Positions 1 to 9,347 are shown, numbered from the stretch's first letter. The stretch is DNA of 17,362 nt from Flavobacteriales bacterium UBA1937 (GCA_002337005.1 DDFD01000063.1:1-17362), one strand, 5' to 3'. The notes: generated by a model not told the origin, from the letters alone. Translations and numbers: made by a program.

Positions 1-252
1 GTATATTTGTGTGTTATACTAATTTATTCTTCTGGAGTATTCAATTTCCCTGAATTGCCCACTATTAAAAGGATTTGAGATTTATTCATTACAAACAAGT
101 GCATAAAAAAGCAATAAAATATGACATTTGTTGAACCAAATGTTGTACCTTTGTTTTAGGTTGCACTACTTTGAAAATCTGCCTTTTAATAAGCTTTCTT
201 TTGTTTTCTTTGTTTTGCATTAATAACAATTTTCAATCAAAAAATTATTATT
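1..252. other. Gene-free left edge, upstream of the recombinase
   Basis: I see no credible gene here. The only minus-strand reading frame with an ATG (24-89) is 21 codons and has no family signature. No tRNA or clear attachment-site core is visible, although recombinases of this type often lie close to one end of an integrated element. The stretch is AT-rich and contains the candidate promoter listed separately. Confidence 0.5.
127..153 (+). promoter_or_regulatory. Candidate Bacteroidota promoter for the recombinase
   Basis: TACCTTTG at 146-153 is a perfect match to the Bacteroidota -7 consensus TAnnTTTG, and a TTTG at 127-130 could be the -33 element. The gap between them is 15 nt, shorter than the usual roughly 17-23. 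A start just after 153 would leave a leader of about 90 nt before the ATG at 253. This is a consensus match only. Confidence 0.4.
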
Positions 253-1470
253 ATGGCTTCAATTAAATTAATTCTACGAAACAACCAGCAGAATAAGCAG
301 GGACTTTGCCCACTATACATCAGGATTATTAAAGACCGAAAAGCAAAATTTATCACTACAGGAATAAAACTGAATTCCAATGAATGGGACGAAGAAAAAC
401 AGAAAGTTAAAAAAAATCATTCTAACAGTGCGAGGATGAACGCCACCCTTGCTCAGAAAATTGCTGATGCTTCTGGAATGATTGCAGATACTGAAAGAAA
501 GTCTAAACACATTACAGCAAGAAAATTAAAAGAGGCAATCAAAGGAAAGGACGCTTTGAATTTCTTTAATTATTCTTATAACAAATTAGAGAAAGTCCGT
601 CCCAACTATTCCGAGAATACTTATGCTATCTACAAGATGCAGTTGGACAAGTTTAAAAAATTTGTAAAAGATAATGAACTGATGTTTGATGACATTACGG
701 TTTCATTATTGAAAGATTATCTGATTTATTTAGCTCATACACTCAAAAATAACGAAACTTCACAAAAATTGAGTACGATTGTACTTTCGGTGATGTTCAA
801 ACATGCACAGGAAGAAGAGCTTATTCCCGAAACACTCTACCCTTTCAACAAGCTTAAGTTAAAAGTTGCACCGAGCAAAAGACAGTTTCTTTCCGCAGAA
901 CAATTTGAGGAATTGCAACATCATGAAACAACACAACGAGGCAAGGCAAAACTTTACAGAGACCTTTTCGTTTTTGCCGTTTCCGCAGGAGGACTTCGTT
1001 TTTCGGATGTGGTAACACTTCGTTGGCAGGATGTGAATTTGGAGGAGCATACCATCAGAAAAGAGGTTAAAAAGACCAAAAGAACACACCGTTTGAAATT
1101 TGGGCAAACGGCATTAGGGATTCTTTCAAAATACCTCCCAAAAAATCCAAATCCAGAAGATTTTGTTTTCCCTGCAATTTCCGAAAAAAACTTTTTTCTG
1201 CTTTCTGAAAAAGATAAGAGAAAAATTATGAGCAGTTGCAACAACATTTGCGGAGTCCATTTGCGAAAAATAGGGAAAGAACTTGGGTTGCCTTTCACAC
1301 TTTCATTTCATTTGAGCCGTCACACTTTTGCTACAATGGCTCTGAACAAAGGTATGCGTATCGAGCACGTCTCAAAACTTATGGATCACGCTAAGATATC
1401 AACCACACAGATTTATGCCAAGATTATTGACGAGGAGCTTGATAAGGCGGTTGATGAATTTGTGATTTAG
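253..1470 (+). CDS. Tyrosine-type site-specific recombinase (phage/transposon integrase family)
   Basis: This 405-aa protein would cut and rejoin DNA through a tyrosine nucleophile, as integrases of Bacteroidota mobile elements do. The N-terminal ~90 residues read as the arm-type DNA-binding domain (LYIRI near 21 and ITTGIKLNSNEWD near 34). Residues ~100-200 are a SAM-like core-binding domain, and ~210-400 the catalytic domain. Visible catalytic residues are R249 in GGLRFSD, a Lys in the KKTKRTHR stretch (~273-279), H353/R356 in HLSRH, H379 in LMDHA and Y388 in TQIYAKI, so the enzyme looks intact. Length is normal for the family. No excisionase, relaxase or conjugation gene is in the window, so it is either one end of an element extending leftward or a solitary recombinase. 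It lacks an obvious IntI-specific signature, so I do not call it an integron integrase. Confidence 0.93.
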   Translation: MASIKLILRNNQQNKQGLCPLYIRIIKDRKAKFITTGIKLNSNEWDEEKQKVKKNHSNSARMNATLAQKIADASGMIADTERKSKHITARKLKEAIKGKDALNFFNYSYNKLEKVRPNYSENTYAIYKMQLDKFKKFVKDNELMFDDITVSLLKDYLIYLAHTLKNNETSQKLSTIVLSVMFKHAQEEELIPETLYPFNKLKLKVAPSKRQFLSAEQFEELQHHETTQRGKAKLYRDLFVFAVSAGGLRFSDVVTLRWQDVNLEEHTIRKEVKKTKRTHRLKFGQTALGILSKYLPKNPNPEDFVFPAISEKNFFLLSEKDKRKIMSSCNNICGVHLRKIGKELGLPFTLSFHLSRHTFATMALNKGMRIEHVSKLMDHAKISTTQIYAKIIDEELDKAVDEFVI

Positions 1471-1610
1471 CTTTATTGTAAATACATAATAAATTAGGTT
1501 AAAAAATAATTATGCACGTTTTATTCTGACCTTTGTTTATTTGATGCATCATATCCGTGAAGGGTGAGTAAAAAAGATAGATTTTATACTCCAACTTGAG
1601 TAAAATGGAT

Positions 1611-1628
1611 ACAGGTAAGCCTGTTTTT
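1611..1628 (+). terminator. Weak hairpin with T-run downstream of the recombinase
   Basis: ACAGG (1611-1615) and CCTGT (1620-1624) form a five-base-pair stem with loop TAAG, followed by a run of T. It could end recombinase transcription, but the stem is short and the T-run overlaps it. Confidence 0.25.
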
Positions 1629-1870
1629 CTCCTTCTCTTCAATTTGTTCTTTTTTTTCTTTCAACAGCAAAGAAGAACAATCAAAAACTTCTAGACCGCC
1701 AAGGCTACATTTACAACTATAGCACCGAAGAGTGCGACCCTGTTGTAATGTGTTCTACAGAATCAGGACCAATATGTACTGTGAATGGTCAACAAGTTTT
1801 TGGCACCTCTGGTGCTGATGAAGACCATCCATTAACATGCGATGTTGAGCTTTATAAATCTGAAAATTAA
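1619..1870 (+). pseudogene. Remnant of a small Cys-containing protein, DUF6520-like
   Basis: The frame ending at the TAA at 1868-1870 is open from just after a stop at 1616-1618. It encodes a C-terminal segment with E-C-D-P...M-C-S...I-C-T-V-N-G...L-T-C-D-V-E-L-Y. The spacing of the four cysteines, the CT(V)xG core and the terminal C-x-x-x-L-Y resemble the small secreted DUF6520 proteins of flavobacteria. There is no ATG before 1748 in this frame. The nearest upstream ATG (1605) is in another frame and stops at the TAG at 1692, with a run of eight T between, so a frameshift at the T-run or loss of the true N-terminus is likely. No signal peptide can be reconstructed. It ends just before a strong terminator, as an intact gene would. 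Family assignment is from memory of the pattern. Confidence 0.45.
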
Positions 1871-1873
1871 TCT

Positions 1874-1910
1874 AAAAAGGAGGCTGTCTTTTTGAGACAG
1901 CCTCTTTTTT
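1874..1910. terminator. Strong bidirectional rho-independent terminator
   Basis: AGGCTGTCT (1881-1889) pairs perfectly with AGACAGCCT (1895-1903). The stem is extended by G1880-C1904, a G-T pair, and A-T pairs between the A-run 1874-1878 and the T-run 1905-1910. The loop is 1890-1894. It has U-tracts on both strands and lies between convergent genes, so it can end both the plus-strand remnant and the minus-strand uptake operon, whose last stop codon (1910-1912) touches it. Confidence 0.88.
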
Positions 1911-4408
1911 CATTTAATCTTCACCCACACAGGAGCCTCTTTACCTTTTAAGTAATGCTCCATCCATTGCCATGTTCTAATGTTTAAATCATCCTTGTTT
2001 TGGGATTGTTTTAGATAATGTCCTTCATTAGTATATTCTAACAATACTGCTTCCTTGCTCATTCTTTTCAATCCAGAAAAATAAGCTTTGGTCTGGAAAG
2101 GCAATACATTTTTATCGTCCATACCTGCCCATAATAATATCGGCTGATTAATTTTTGGAATATGATAGAGAGGAGACTGTTTTACATAATTCTCCCAGTC
2201 TTCAAAAGGACTTTTCAGCATTGAATTTTGTCCATTTTCTACTCTTTCATAATTAGGGTTAGGTAACATATTGTTATAGCTGAATCCAAAAGTAATAAGG
2301 TCTGAAATCATTACGCCAATGCTACCTGTTCTAAATAGGGAGGTATTAGACATAGCTAACGCCGCTTCGTATCCTCCAAATGACATTCCGACAACCGCCA
2401 TTCTTTCTTTATCAATTGATGCTCTGGCTAAGGCTGTTTTTACGCTTGCTTCCAAAGAGAGAAGATAACGTTCTGCAACTTCTTGTGAGGCGTATTGCAA
2501 TTGAGGAAGTAACACAAAATATCCTTGTCTTACATAATGATGCTCATTAAACCCATCTCCAGAACGAAGGTCTGCAACGGAAGGACTTAATATACTCTTG
2601 GAAGTATCTTCATACACCTTCACAATCATAGGATATTTAACATTAGGATTATAGTCCTTGGGGTACAATAATACTGCATTACTGGTTTTATATGGAGTAC
2701 TATAGGTAAATAAATCCATTTTAAAAGAATTCGGATTTGAAAAAAATGGAGATTGATAGATTTTAGATGAATTTTTATATTTCAATTTATATACCTCTAA
2801 TGGCTTTTCATAGCATTGGCTTAAGCCATACACTTCATTTTCTGTTTTTATAAATCTAAAAAAATTATACTGACCATATATTATCGTTTTCTGTTTAAAA
2901 TTTGGGTCTAACAATGCTAACCCTGAATGATAATTCTTGGCATTAAACATTTTAAGATAAAATCCTTTCTTTAAATCTACCACTCCTCTTTTTATTTCCC
3001 ATGAGGAATGGTTTTCTAGTTGTTCTGGAATAATTTCGTATTGAATATTATCTTTTTCGCCTTTTGTAAGCTGATTAATTTTTAATGTTTTCAAATCAAT
3101 TAAATAAAAATCAAAAGTACCTGAAATGATAATTTTAGAAGGGGCATTGGTGGTGAGTATGGACTGAATAGGCGCCTCCGTTAAACCACTGTATTTTGGC
3201 TCATTCCAAACATCTGAATAACCATCCATTAATTCATGTTCTTCATTCTCTCCTAATTTTTTTCTCCACCATTTTCGGTCTTTAAAATAGATAAAACTTT
3301 CTGTCCCTGCATCCCAATAATAATTGCTTCGGTTACTATACATTTTTCCTAGAGAATATTGTTCTTTCCCATAGTTCCGAATTAGGGTCATATTTACTAA
3401 TAGATTTCCCTGATTTTCGATTTTGTCTTCACTGGGATTGTACACCACAAAATCTCCTTTGTTATTCATAAAATTTGAGACTTCAAAACCTTTTTTTAAT
3501 CTTGGCAACCAAGACCATTCTTGCAAAAGGGTATCATAAATGCCAAGCTGATGTGTGGGAACACTTTCATTTTGAAAGGTATATGAAATTTTCACTTTCT
3601 GGGATTGAGGCTTTTGAAGTGTAACTCTTGTTAAAGGAACAATTAAGTATCTATTTTCTCTTACCTCTAATCCATTTTGAGGGCGAGAAGCCAATTGATA
3701 TTCTTCTGGAATATCAATTGTACTTTCTTTTATCTTTTGCAATTTGCTATTCAATAGTAAAATAGAACCATCGCCTTCTTTGCTCTGACAATAAACCCAT
3801 ACTCCTTTTTCATCAACTTTTGCCCATAAGGGCGTATCTTCTAAAGTTGCTGAAGTGTTTTCTTTCCCATCAAGTATATCTTTTATAACCAATTGATTAC
3901 TTTCAAGATATACGACTTCTTTCGAAGTAACATCCATTAGCAATACCTTATTTTTTCGCCAAATAATCTTTCCTTCTAATCTTAGACATTGCAATATTTT
4001 TTCTTTAGGAGAATATACTATGTAGAGTTCTTTTTCGGCATCTACTTTTTTAAGAATAAAGCCTGAAAAAGTGGTTTCTTCTAAGGTCTTTAAATTTTTA
4101 CTGAGAACTCCTCCATTTATTTCTATCAGTAAGTAATCTTCTTTTACAAAATGATAATCACTTCCTTTAGGTATAGAAACGGACTCTTTTGTTTGCGTAT
4201 TGTAGAGAATATCTTCATTTTTTCCATATTCATTGGAGTGGTTTTGGATAATGTATTTCCCATTATTGCTTATATTTTGAACATAGATATTGTAATATTT
4301 TTTATATTCTTCCTGTACTTTTTTTATGGCATTACTGTCTTGCGAATATCCCAAAATGCACCATAGTAACAACAATAATATTTTTACTTTTTTGTTATTG
4401 TTTTTCAT
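1910..4408 (-). CDS. Secreted S9-family serine peptidase (prolyl oligopeptidase-like)
   Basis: This is a peptidase of about 832 aa with a C-terminal alpha/beta-hydrolase domain of the S9 family. The nucleophile elbow is G-M-S-F-G-G (Ser676 from the start chosen here), the acid is in W-A-G-M-D-D-K-N-V (Asp765) and the base is in N-E-G-H (His797). Residues ~50-560 are an irregular beta-rich region that should be the propeller-type gating domain of the family. I chose the ATG at 4406-4408 because MKNNNKKVK followed by ILLLLLWCILGYSQ is a signal peptide. The ATG at 4471 would add 21 residues before the signal sequence and overlap susD. It is the third gene after susC and susD, which suggests that it trims peptides taken up or held by that complex in the periplasm or at the envelope. 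The substrate is not readable from sequence. Confidence 0.88.
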   Translation of the reverse strand: MKNNNKKVKILLLLLWCILGYSQDSNAIKKVQEEYKKYYNIYVQNISNNGKYIIQNHSNEYGKNEDILYNTQTKESVSIPKGSDYHFVKEDYLLIEINGGVLSKNLKTLEETTFSGFILKKVDAEKELYIVYSPKEKILQCLRLEGKIIWRKNKVLLMDVTSKEVVYLESNQLVIKDILDGKENTSATLEDTPLWAKVDEKGVWVYCQSKEGDGSILLLNSKLQKIKESTIDIPEEYQLASRPQNGLEVRENRYLIVPLTRVTLQKPQSQKVKISYTFQNESVPTHQLGIYDTLLQEWSWLPRLKKGFEVSNFMNNKGDFVVYNPSEDKIENQGNLLVNMTLIRNYGKEQYSLGKMYSNRSNYYWDAGTESFIYFKDRKWWRKKLGENEEHELMDGYSDVWNEPKYSGLTEAPIQSILTTNAPSKIIISGTFDFYLIDLKTLKINQLTKGEKDNIQYEIIPEQLENHSSWEIKRGVVDLKKGFYLKMFNAKNYHSGLALLDPNFKQKTIIYGQYNFFRFIKTENEVYGLSQCYEKPLEVYKLKYKNSSKIYQSPFFSNPNSFKMDLFTYSTPYKTSNAVLLYPKDYNPNVKYPMIVKVYEDTSKSILSPSVADLRSGDGFNEHHYVRQGYFVLLPQLQYASQEVAERYLLSLEASVKTALARASIDKERMAVVGMSFGGYEAALAMSNTSLFRTGSIGVMISDLITFGFSYNNMLPNPNYERVENGQNSMLKSPFEDWENYVKQSPLYHIPKINQPILLWAGMDDKNVLPFQTKAYFSGLKRMSKEAVLLEYTNEGHYLKQSQNKDDLNIRTWQWMEHYLKGKEAPVWVKIK

Positions 4409-4457
4409 AATACTTCTACTATTACCTTCTTCTGGAAAAGTGTGTATATTGTAATAT

Positions 4458-5831
4458 TTAGTATCCCTCATTTTGAGGGGCTAGATTAGGATTGATAAGC
4501 AGTTCTTTTTCTGGAATTGGAAATATTTTAAAATAACTTTTCCAATTAGATTTTACCATCATCATTTTATCATCTAATTTTCCAAAATGTTTCAAATCAT
4601 AAAACCGTTGTCCCCATTCTGTGAAAAATTCATTTCTTCTTTCTTTTAACAATACTTCTAATAAATAACTTTTGTCTAAATTATTGATGCCTAAAATCCC
4701 TGACCTTGTTCTTATCTTATTTAGGTCTTGTAAACCTAATGCTGTCTTTCCTTTTTCTATATAGGCTTCTGCTCTTATCAGATATTGTTCTTCTACTCTT
4801 TGAATAATTGAATATTCCAGAGTACTGGTGGTATTGGTTTGTTGTTTATACTTGTATGGATAATAGTAGCTGTTGCCATTTGTGTCTTTTTTTTCCGCTA
4901 TCCACATTGTTCTTCTTTTATCATTGCTCTCAAAATCGTTGACCAAATCTAAGTTGAGAGAGACGGTGGTTGGGGGTACTGTTCTTAAAATAAAATAATT
5001 GCCTTGTAGGGTATTGTAGGTGGTGTCATAGGGCATTAATTGCCATATTGCACTGCTGCTGTCTTTTAAAAAGATTTTGTCTAAATTGGTTTCTAAAGCA
5101 TACTGAGGGTCGTTGATGACTTCTGAGCTGTAGCTTATGGCTTCGTCCCATTTTTTTTGGTCTTGGTAAATTCTAGACAATAAAGCTTTGGCTGATACTT
5201 TTGAAGGACGTACTCTTAAACCTTTGGAATAGCTGTCTGGTAGTTTTTCTAATGCTCTTTTCAAATCTGATTCCAATTGCTGATAGATGATTACTTCTGA
5301 GGTTTTGGCTACCTTCATATTCAATTCGTAATCTGTAGTGGTGATATATGGTATTTCTCCATACGTTTTTAAAAGATAGTGATGCAACATCCCTCTTAAA
5401 AATAAACATTCTCCCATTAGTTGTTGCTTTACAGTATCGCTCACTTGGCTAGATTGTTCTAAGCCTTCTATAATGGAATTGATGTAATAAATCTGTTTAT
5501 ATGTGCTACTCCATAAGGTATATATTCTTGAGCTATCTGTCTGATGGGTGAGCAAATAAAATATTGAAGTATCTGCTGTGGAAGTAGCATAAGATGTAAG
5601 TTCGTCTGTATAACATCCTAAATAGAGTGAAGACCCTGATGAACCTCCTGATAAAAATCCTGAGGATTCTATTGACCTATAAACTCCTGCCATCGCAGAT
5701 TTTGCCAATGCATCGTCTTTAAAAACTGTCTCTCGTGTAATTTGATTATTCGGCAAGCCTACCTCTGTAAAATCTTTACATGATAGTACCAAACTAAGCA
5801 CGAATAGAATATAATAAGATATTTTTTTCAT
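4458..5831 (-). CDS. RagB/SusD family nutrient-binding outer membrane lipoprotein
   Basis: This 457-aa lipoprotein would form the surface lid that captures ligand over a SusC channel. The N-terminus is a short signal peptide ending in a lipobox L-V-L-S-C, with lipidation at Cys18. Family hallmarks include the TREXVFKDDALAKSAMAGVY-type segment near residue 32, the ECLFLRGMLHHYLLKTYGEIPY-type helix pair near 140, A-K-A-L-L-S-R-I-Y in the TPR-like region, and the late L-L-K-E-R-R-N-E-F-F-T-E-W-G-Q-R-F-Y-D-L-K segment. It starts 16 bp after the susC stop. The downstream peptidase starts about 50 nt after its stop, so the three form one minus-strand operon. Pairing with a peptidase favours peptides over glycans as cargo, by analogy with RagAB, but this is inference. 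Confidence 0.92.
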   Translation of the reverse strand: MKKISYYILFVLSLVLSCKDFTEVGLPNNQITRETVFKDDALAKSAMAGVYRSIESSGFLSGGSSGSSLYLGCYTDELTSYATSTADTSIFYLLTHQTDSSRIYTLWSSTYKQIYYINSIIEGLEQSSQVSDTVKQQLMGECLFLRGMLHHYLLKTYGEIPYITTTDYELNMKVAKTSEVIIYQQLESDLKRALEKLPDSYSKGLRVRPSKVSAKALLSRIYQDQKKWDEAISYSSEVINDPQYALETNLDKIFLKDSSSAIWQLMPYDTTYNTLQGNYFILRTVPPTTVSLNLDLVNDFESNDKRRTMWIAEKKDTNGNSYYYPYKYKQQTNTTSTLEYSIIQRVEEQYLIRAEAYIEKGKTALGLQDLNKIRTRSGILGINNLDKSYLLEVLLKERRNEFFTEWGQRFYDLKHFGKLDDKMMMVKSNWKSYFKIFPIPEKELLINPNLAPQNEGY

Positions 5832-5847
5832 TGTTATGATTTTTTAG

Positions 5848-8529
5848 TTAAAAGTTAATGGTGACTCCTGTAGAGATTACTCTTAGTGCATTGGTATAAC
5901 CTTGAAGATTAAATTCTGGGTCTATGCCTTTGTAATTGCTCCATAAAAACAAATTCTGTGCTTGCATATACACTTTCACTATCATCTTGGTGGTATGTAA
6001 TGGAACATGATAGCTCAATGAGGCATTTCTTAGACGCACTGTAAAACAATTGCTTACGGTGGCATCACTTTGTTTAAAAAAATTATGTGCTGCTACTGCT
6101 TGGGTATTGCTCCCTGAGGTGGGACGTTGAAACTGTGCTTCGGGATTATCGGGAGTCCAATAATCTAAGTACAAATTTTGTATGGTTCCTACTGCTCCTA
6201 TATAATTATCGTTGGCATAAATATTCTGTTGACTTTGCTGGGTAAGCTGAAACAAGAAGTCTAAAGTCCAGTTTTTATATTGAATATTTTGTTGGATGCC
6301 TCCATACCACGTAGGCTGTAATTCTTTAACTATGGTTTTATCTTGACTATTGATTATCCCATCGTTATTTTGGTCTGCTACGGTATATAATCCTGTTACG
6401 GGGTCTATACCGGTATAATGATATAATTTTACCAAAGTTGTTGATTTACCTACTTCAAAGGAATTGGCATAGGTAGAGGTTTCTAAATTTGGAAAACGCA
6501 AGAGTTTATTTTTTGGAATGGTAAGGTTTGCCATTAGGTTCCATTTCAAGGAAGCGCTTTTATAAATTTCTAATTGTGCGGTAAATTCTAAACCTCTATT
6601 CATTACTGTGGCTTCTAAGTTGGCATTGTAAGAGGTAAAACCTGTGGTTGATGGCAAAGGAATTCCTACCAACTGATTGCTGCTAATATTTCTGTACCAT
6701 GCGGCACTCATAGTGATTTTATCTTTAAACATTGACCATTCTAATGCTGCTTCTAGCTTTCGGGTACTCTCCCAACCAAAGTTTTTATTGTATAATCTGC
6801 TTGGCAACATTCCAGATACGTTATCATAGCTCCCACCTGAATTGAGATAGGTATCATAAAACTGATAATCTCCTATCTGGTCACTTCCTGTAATACCGTA
6901 GCTCCCTCTTAATTTACCATAGCTGAGCCAACTTACATTTTCCATAAATTGTTCTTTACTGAAAATCCAAGCTCCTCCTATGGCTCCAAAATTCCCAAAT
7001 CTCTTATCTTCTCCAAATCGGCTTGAACCGTCTCTTCTTGCGGTAAGGTTCAAATAGTATTTTTCATCATAACTATAATTCAGTCTGCTATAAAGGGCTT
7101 GGTAACGATAATGAAATTGATAACTGCTTGCAACGGTTATTGTTGCTGCGGAAGCTATGTTATATATTAGCTCATCTGTTGGAAACTTTGTTCCCAATAA
7201 GGTGAGGTTTTTTGAGGTTTGGTCTTGAAAACTGCTCCCTAGCAAAGCATTCATGGTATGCTTACCCCACTTTTTTTCGTAGTTCAATTGTGGCTCTAAT
7301 ATCCAATTGCGATTGACCATACTGCCTGTTCTTAGTGATGATCTTTCACTCCCTATATTAGATGCGGGGTTATAAAATGTTTTGGGATAGATACGTTGCT
7401 CTGCTCTATCATAATATCCATAGCCTCCGTTCAGGTTTATACTCAAGCCTTTGGTGATTTGGTATTGAACATTGAGGTTTGCATTAAAATTTTTCCCTTG
7501 CATGGTCACCGTCTGGCTGGCTACTGACATTGGATTAACAAATGTGCCATTTTCCCAGTTGTAGCCTCCTTCGGGGGTGTAGAGTGCTGGTGCATTTGGT
7601 GCGATATTCCCATAAATGGATTTAAAATCTGACGGTGGTAAGGTATTGTCTTCTGTACTGTAATTTCCGGTAAAGGTTACTCTCAATTTCCGGTCGGTAC
7701 TTTGGTGTTCTGTATTGGTACTTACTGTATTTCGTTTGTAGCGATAGTTCCCAGGAAAAACCGTTGTCTCTTCTCTGTGACCTCCCGAAAGGGTAAAGCG
7801 GGTATTGCTATTGCCTCCTGAGACGCTTAACTGTGTGTCGCTTTGCTCTGATTTATTTCCAACAAAGAATTTTTGCCAGTCTGTATATCGTTCCTTATCC
7901 CATCTTCCATTGATGTCGTATGCATTTGTAGGATAGGTGTTTACACCATCATTACTAAATGCCAATGCACGCATCTTTAGATAGTCTTGGGTACTCATCG
8001 TTTTTGGTAAATTGGCGTAGGCTCCTATGCCGTAAGAGGTGTTTACCTTTACTTGTGTTCTTCCTACCTTACCTCTCTTTGTTGTGATTAGAACTACGCC
8101 ATTGGCTCCTCTACTTCCGTAGATGGCGGTAGCATCGGCGTCTTTCAATACTTCTAATGATGATATATCATCTGGATTCAAGCTATTTAGTGGATTGGTA
8201 TCATTATAGGGCAAAACGGCTCCCGTTAGTCCTGCTTTATATTCATTTAAAGATGGCATGGGTACTCCATCTATTACATACAATGGAGCATTGGCGTCAT
8301 ATCCCGCAGTAAGGTAGGTTCTTAGGCTGTTTCTGCCTCGTATTTGTACTTCAAAACCGCCTCCGGGGGTACCTGTATTTTGAATGATATTTACCCCTGC
8401 CATCCTGCCTTGCACTGCTGAAAGCACATTATTTACGGGTTGGTTCTCGATGTCTTTGGAGGTTACTTTGGCTATGCTGCCTGTACTCTCTCGCTCTTTC
8501 ACTTGGTAGTAACCGGCATTCAAAACCAC
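5848..8529 (-). pseudogene. SusC/RagA TonB-linked outer membrane protein, plug and barrel portion, cut off by an amber codon
   Basis: This open frame covers 893 codons of a SusC-type transporter. The TonB plug occupies about residues 15-150 and includes I-R-G-R-N-S, P-L-Y-V-I-D-G-V-P and the signature L-K-D-A-D-A-T-A-I-Y-G-S-R-G-A-N-G-V. The rest is the 22-strand type barrel, ending in an aromatic residue (T-I-N-F), as outer-membrane barrels do. The frame is continuous with the upstream fragment at 8530-8853 except for a TAG at 8530-8532. Family members read D-E-V-V there, so a single G-to-T change (GAG to TAG) explains it. Read through, the protein would be 1001 aa, a normal SusC length. A GTG directly after the TAG could allow restart, but the product would lack a signal peptide and could not reach the outer membrane. 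Confidence 0.85.
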
Positions 8530-8853
8530 CTAATCTATTTGCTTTTCTTTTTGTAAGTAAACATTGAGAGTACTTTGTTCTCCTACTTCTACTCTTGTCT
8601 CAGAATAATCGGGGTGTTTAAAAATTAAAATGGCGTTATTGCCTGTGATTTTGTATTGATATTGTCCTGATGAATTGGTGGTGGTTACGCTGTTATTTCC
8701 TTCTTGCGATACTACTACTCCTGCTATTGGTTTTTGGTTTGTGGTTACCGTTCCTTTGATGGTTCTTTCTTGCCCTTGAGCTAAACCATACAACACCATA
8801 GTGGCAACTAGGCTTACTTTAAGAAAGCCCAACTCCATTTGGTTTTTTTTCAT
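8530..8853 (-). pseudogene. N-terminal fragment of the same SusC protein: signal peptide plus carboxypeptidase-regulatory-like domain
   Basis: This fragment encodes 107 aa. The signal peptide runs to about A-Q-G-Q (residues 12-28). A carboxypeptidase-D regulatory-like beta-sandwich follows, recognisable from R-T-I-K-G-T-V-T near 30, P-I-A-G-V-V-V near 42, T-N-S-S-G-Q-Y near 59 and V-Y-L-Q-K-E near 100. This is the normal N-terminal extension of SusC/RagA proteins. It ends at an in-frame TAG exactly where the linker to the plug begins and shares the frame of the 893-codon body. As written, the cell would make a small exported domain with no barrel. A sequencing error or a recent nonsense mutation are both possible, and the rest of both parts shows no other decay. 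Confidence 0.85.
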
Positions 8854-8881
8854 AATTTTGTTTCAGTTTTTTTATTAAACT

Positions 8882-8926
8882 AGCCGCTCTTCCTTGCTCC
8901 TGTCGCCAAACTTAGCAGGAAGGGCT
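8882..8926. promoter_or_regulatory. susC upstream hairpin overlapping a TAAGTTTG -7-like box
   Basis: On the minus strand TAAGTTTG (8914 to 8907) matches the -7 consensus TAnnTTTG about 55 nt upstream of the susC ATG, but no TTTG is seen at a -33 distance. The box sits in the loop side of an imperfect inverted repeat: 8882-8885 pairs with 8923-8926, 8889-8894 with 8917-8922, and 8896-8898 with 8914-8916. On the plus strand the repeat is followed by a T-rich run, so it could instead be a terminator facing right. The two readings cannot be separated here. Confidence 0.3.
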
Positions 8927-8995
8927 TTTTCTTTTTTTACATTCTCATATTCTATCAAAAAAGTTCACGAAATGGTGTCTGAGCACAGACGCGGT

Positions 8996-9015
8996 GGTTG
9001 AGCGGAGTCGAAACC
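8996..9015. repeat. REP-like palindrome with GAGCGGAGTCGAA core
   Basis: Arms GGTT (8996-8999) and AACC (9012-9015) flank a GAGCGGAGTCGA-type core. A related palindrome with CCCT/AGGG arms lies at 12916-12935, so the arms differ but still pair. This suggests a dispersed hairpin repeat. Confidence 0.5.
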
Positions 9016-9260
9016 ATCTGCGAACGAAGTTCTCGAAGCCCATTTCTCACTTCCTTCTCACCTTAGGTTGGGAGACATTATATTACATCTCCCTTTCCTA
9101 AAGGTCAATAATAAAATTTGATATGAATGTTGAATGTATGTTTCCCGTGTAAGCCCGAAAGCCGCAATGGTGCGCTGCCATTGTATCCGTCAATTTGATA
9201 CTATATTTTGAAAAGCAGCTTAGAAAAATGTAGATTGAGCGGGCAGCATAAAAAGAAAAC

Positions 9261-9347
9261 GGCGTGGGACTCTACAATATCTGCCCTGAGGGACTGGTAT
9301 ACCTTGCATACAGATAAGAGAGCCCACGCCTAGGTCGTGAGCTTTTT
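9261..9347 (+). ncRNA. Rod-like structured element with an alternative terminator; candidate RNA or attenuator
   Basis: GGCGTGGG (9261-9268) pairs perfectly with CCCACGCC (9323-9330). The helix continues after a bulged A with CTCT (9270-9273) and AGAG (9319-9322), then ATCTG (9279-9283) with CAGAT (9311-9315). Two small hairpins sit at the tip: CCC-TGA-GGG (9284-9292) and GTAT/ATAC (9297-9311). The 3' arm can also pair forward: AGC (9321-9323) and CACG (9325-9328) with CGTG (9336-9339) and GCT (9341-9343), followed by TTTT. The two folds exclude each other, as in attenuators. The strand of transcription is not known, but the T-run favours plus. I do not recognise it as tmRNA, RNase P, SRP or a known riboswitch. 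Confidence 0.4.

Noticed and set aside
24..89. 21-codon minus-strand frame near the left edge
   Set aside because: It is too short, has no recognisable motif, and the frame upstream of it soon closes.
253..1470. Reading the recombinase as an integron integrase serving the attC-like sites
   Set aside because: It has the arm-type N-terminal domain of Bacteroidota element integrases, no visible IntI-specific insertion, and lies about 10 kb from the repeats.
4409..4471. Upstream ATG giving the S9 peptidase 21 more residues
   Set aside because: It would place a polar stretch before a clear signal peptide and overlap the susD end; the ATG at 4408 fits better.
9261..9347. tmRNA, RNase P, SRP RNA or a tRNA
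   Set aside because: None of the conserved core sequences or the tRNA cloverleaf can be found in this stretch on either strand.
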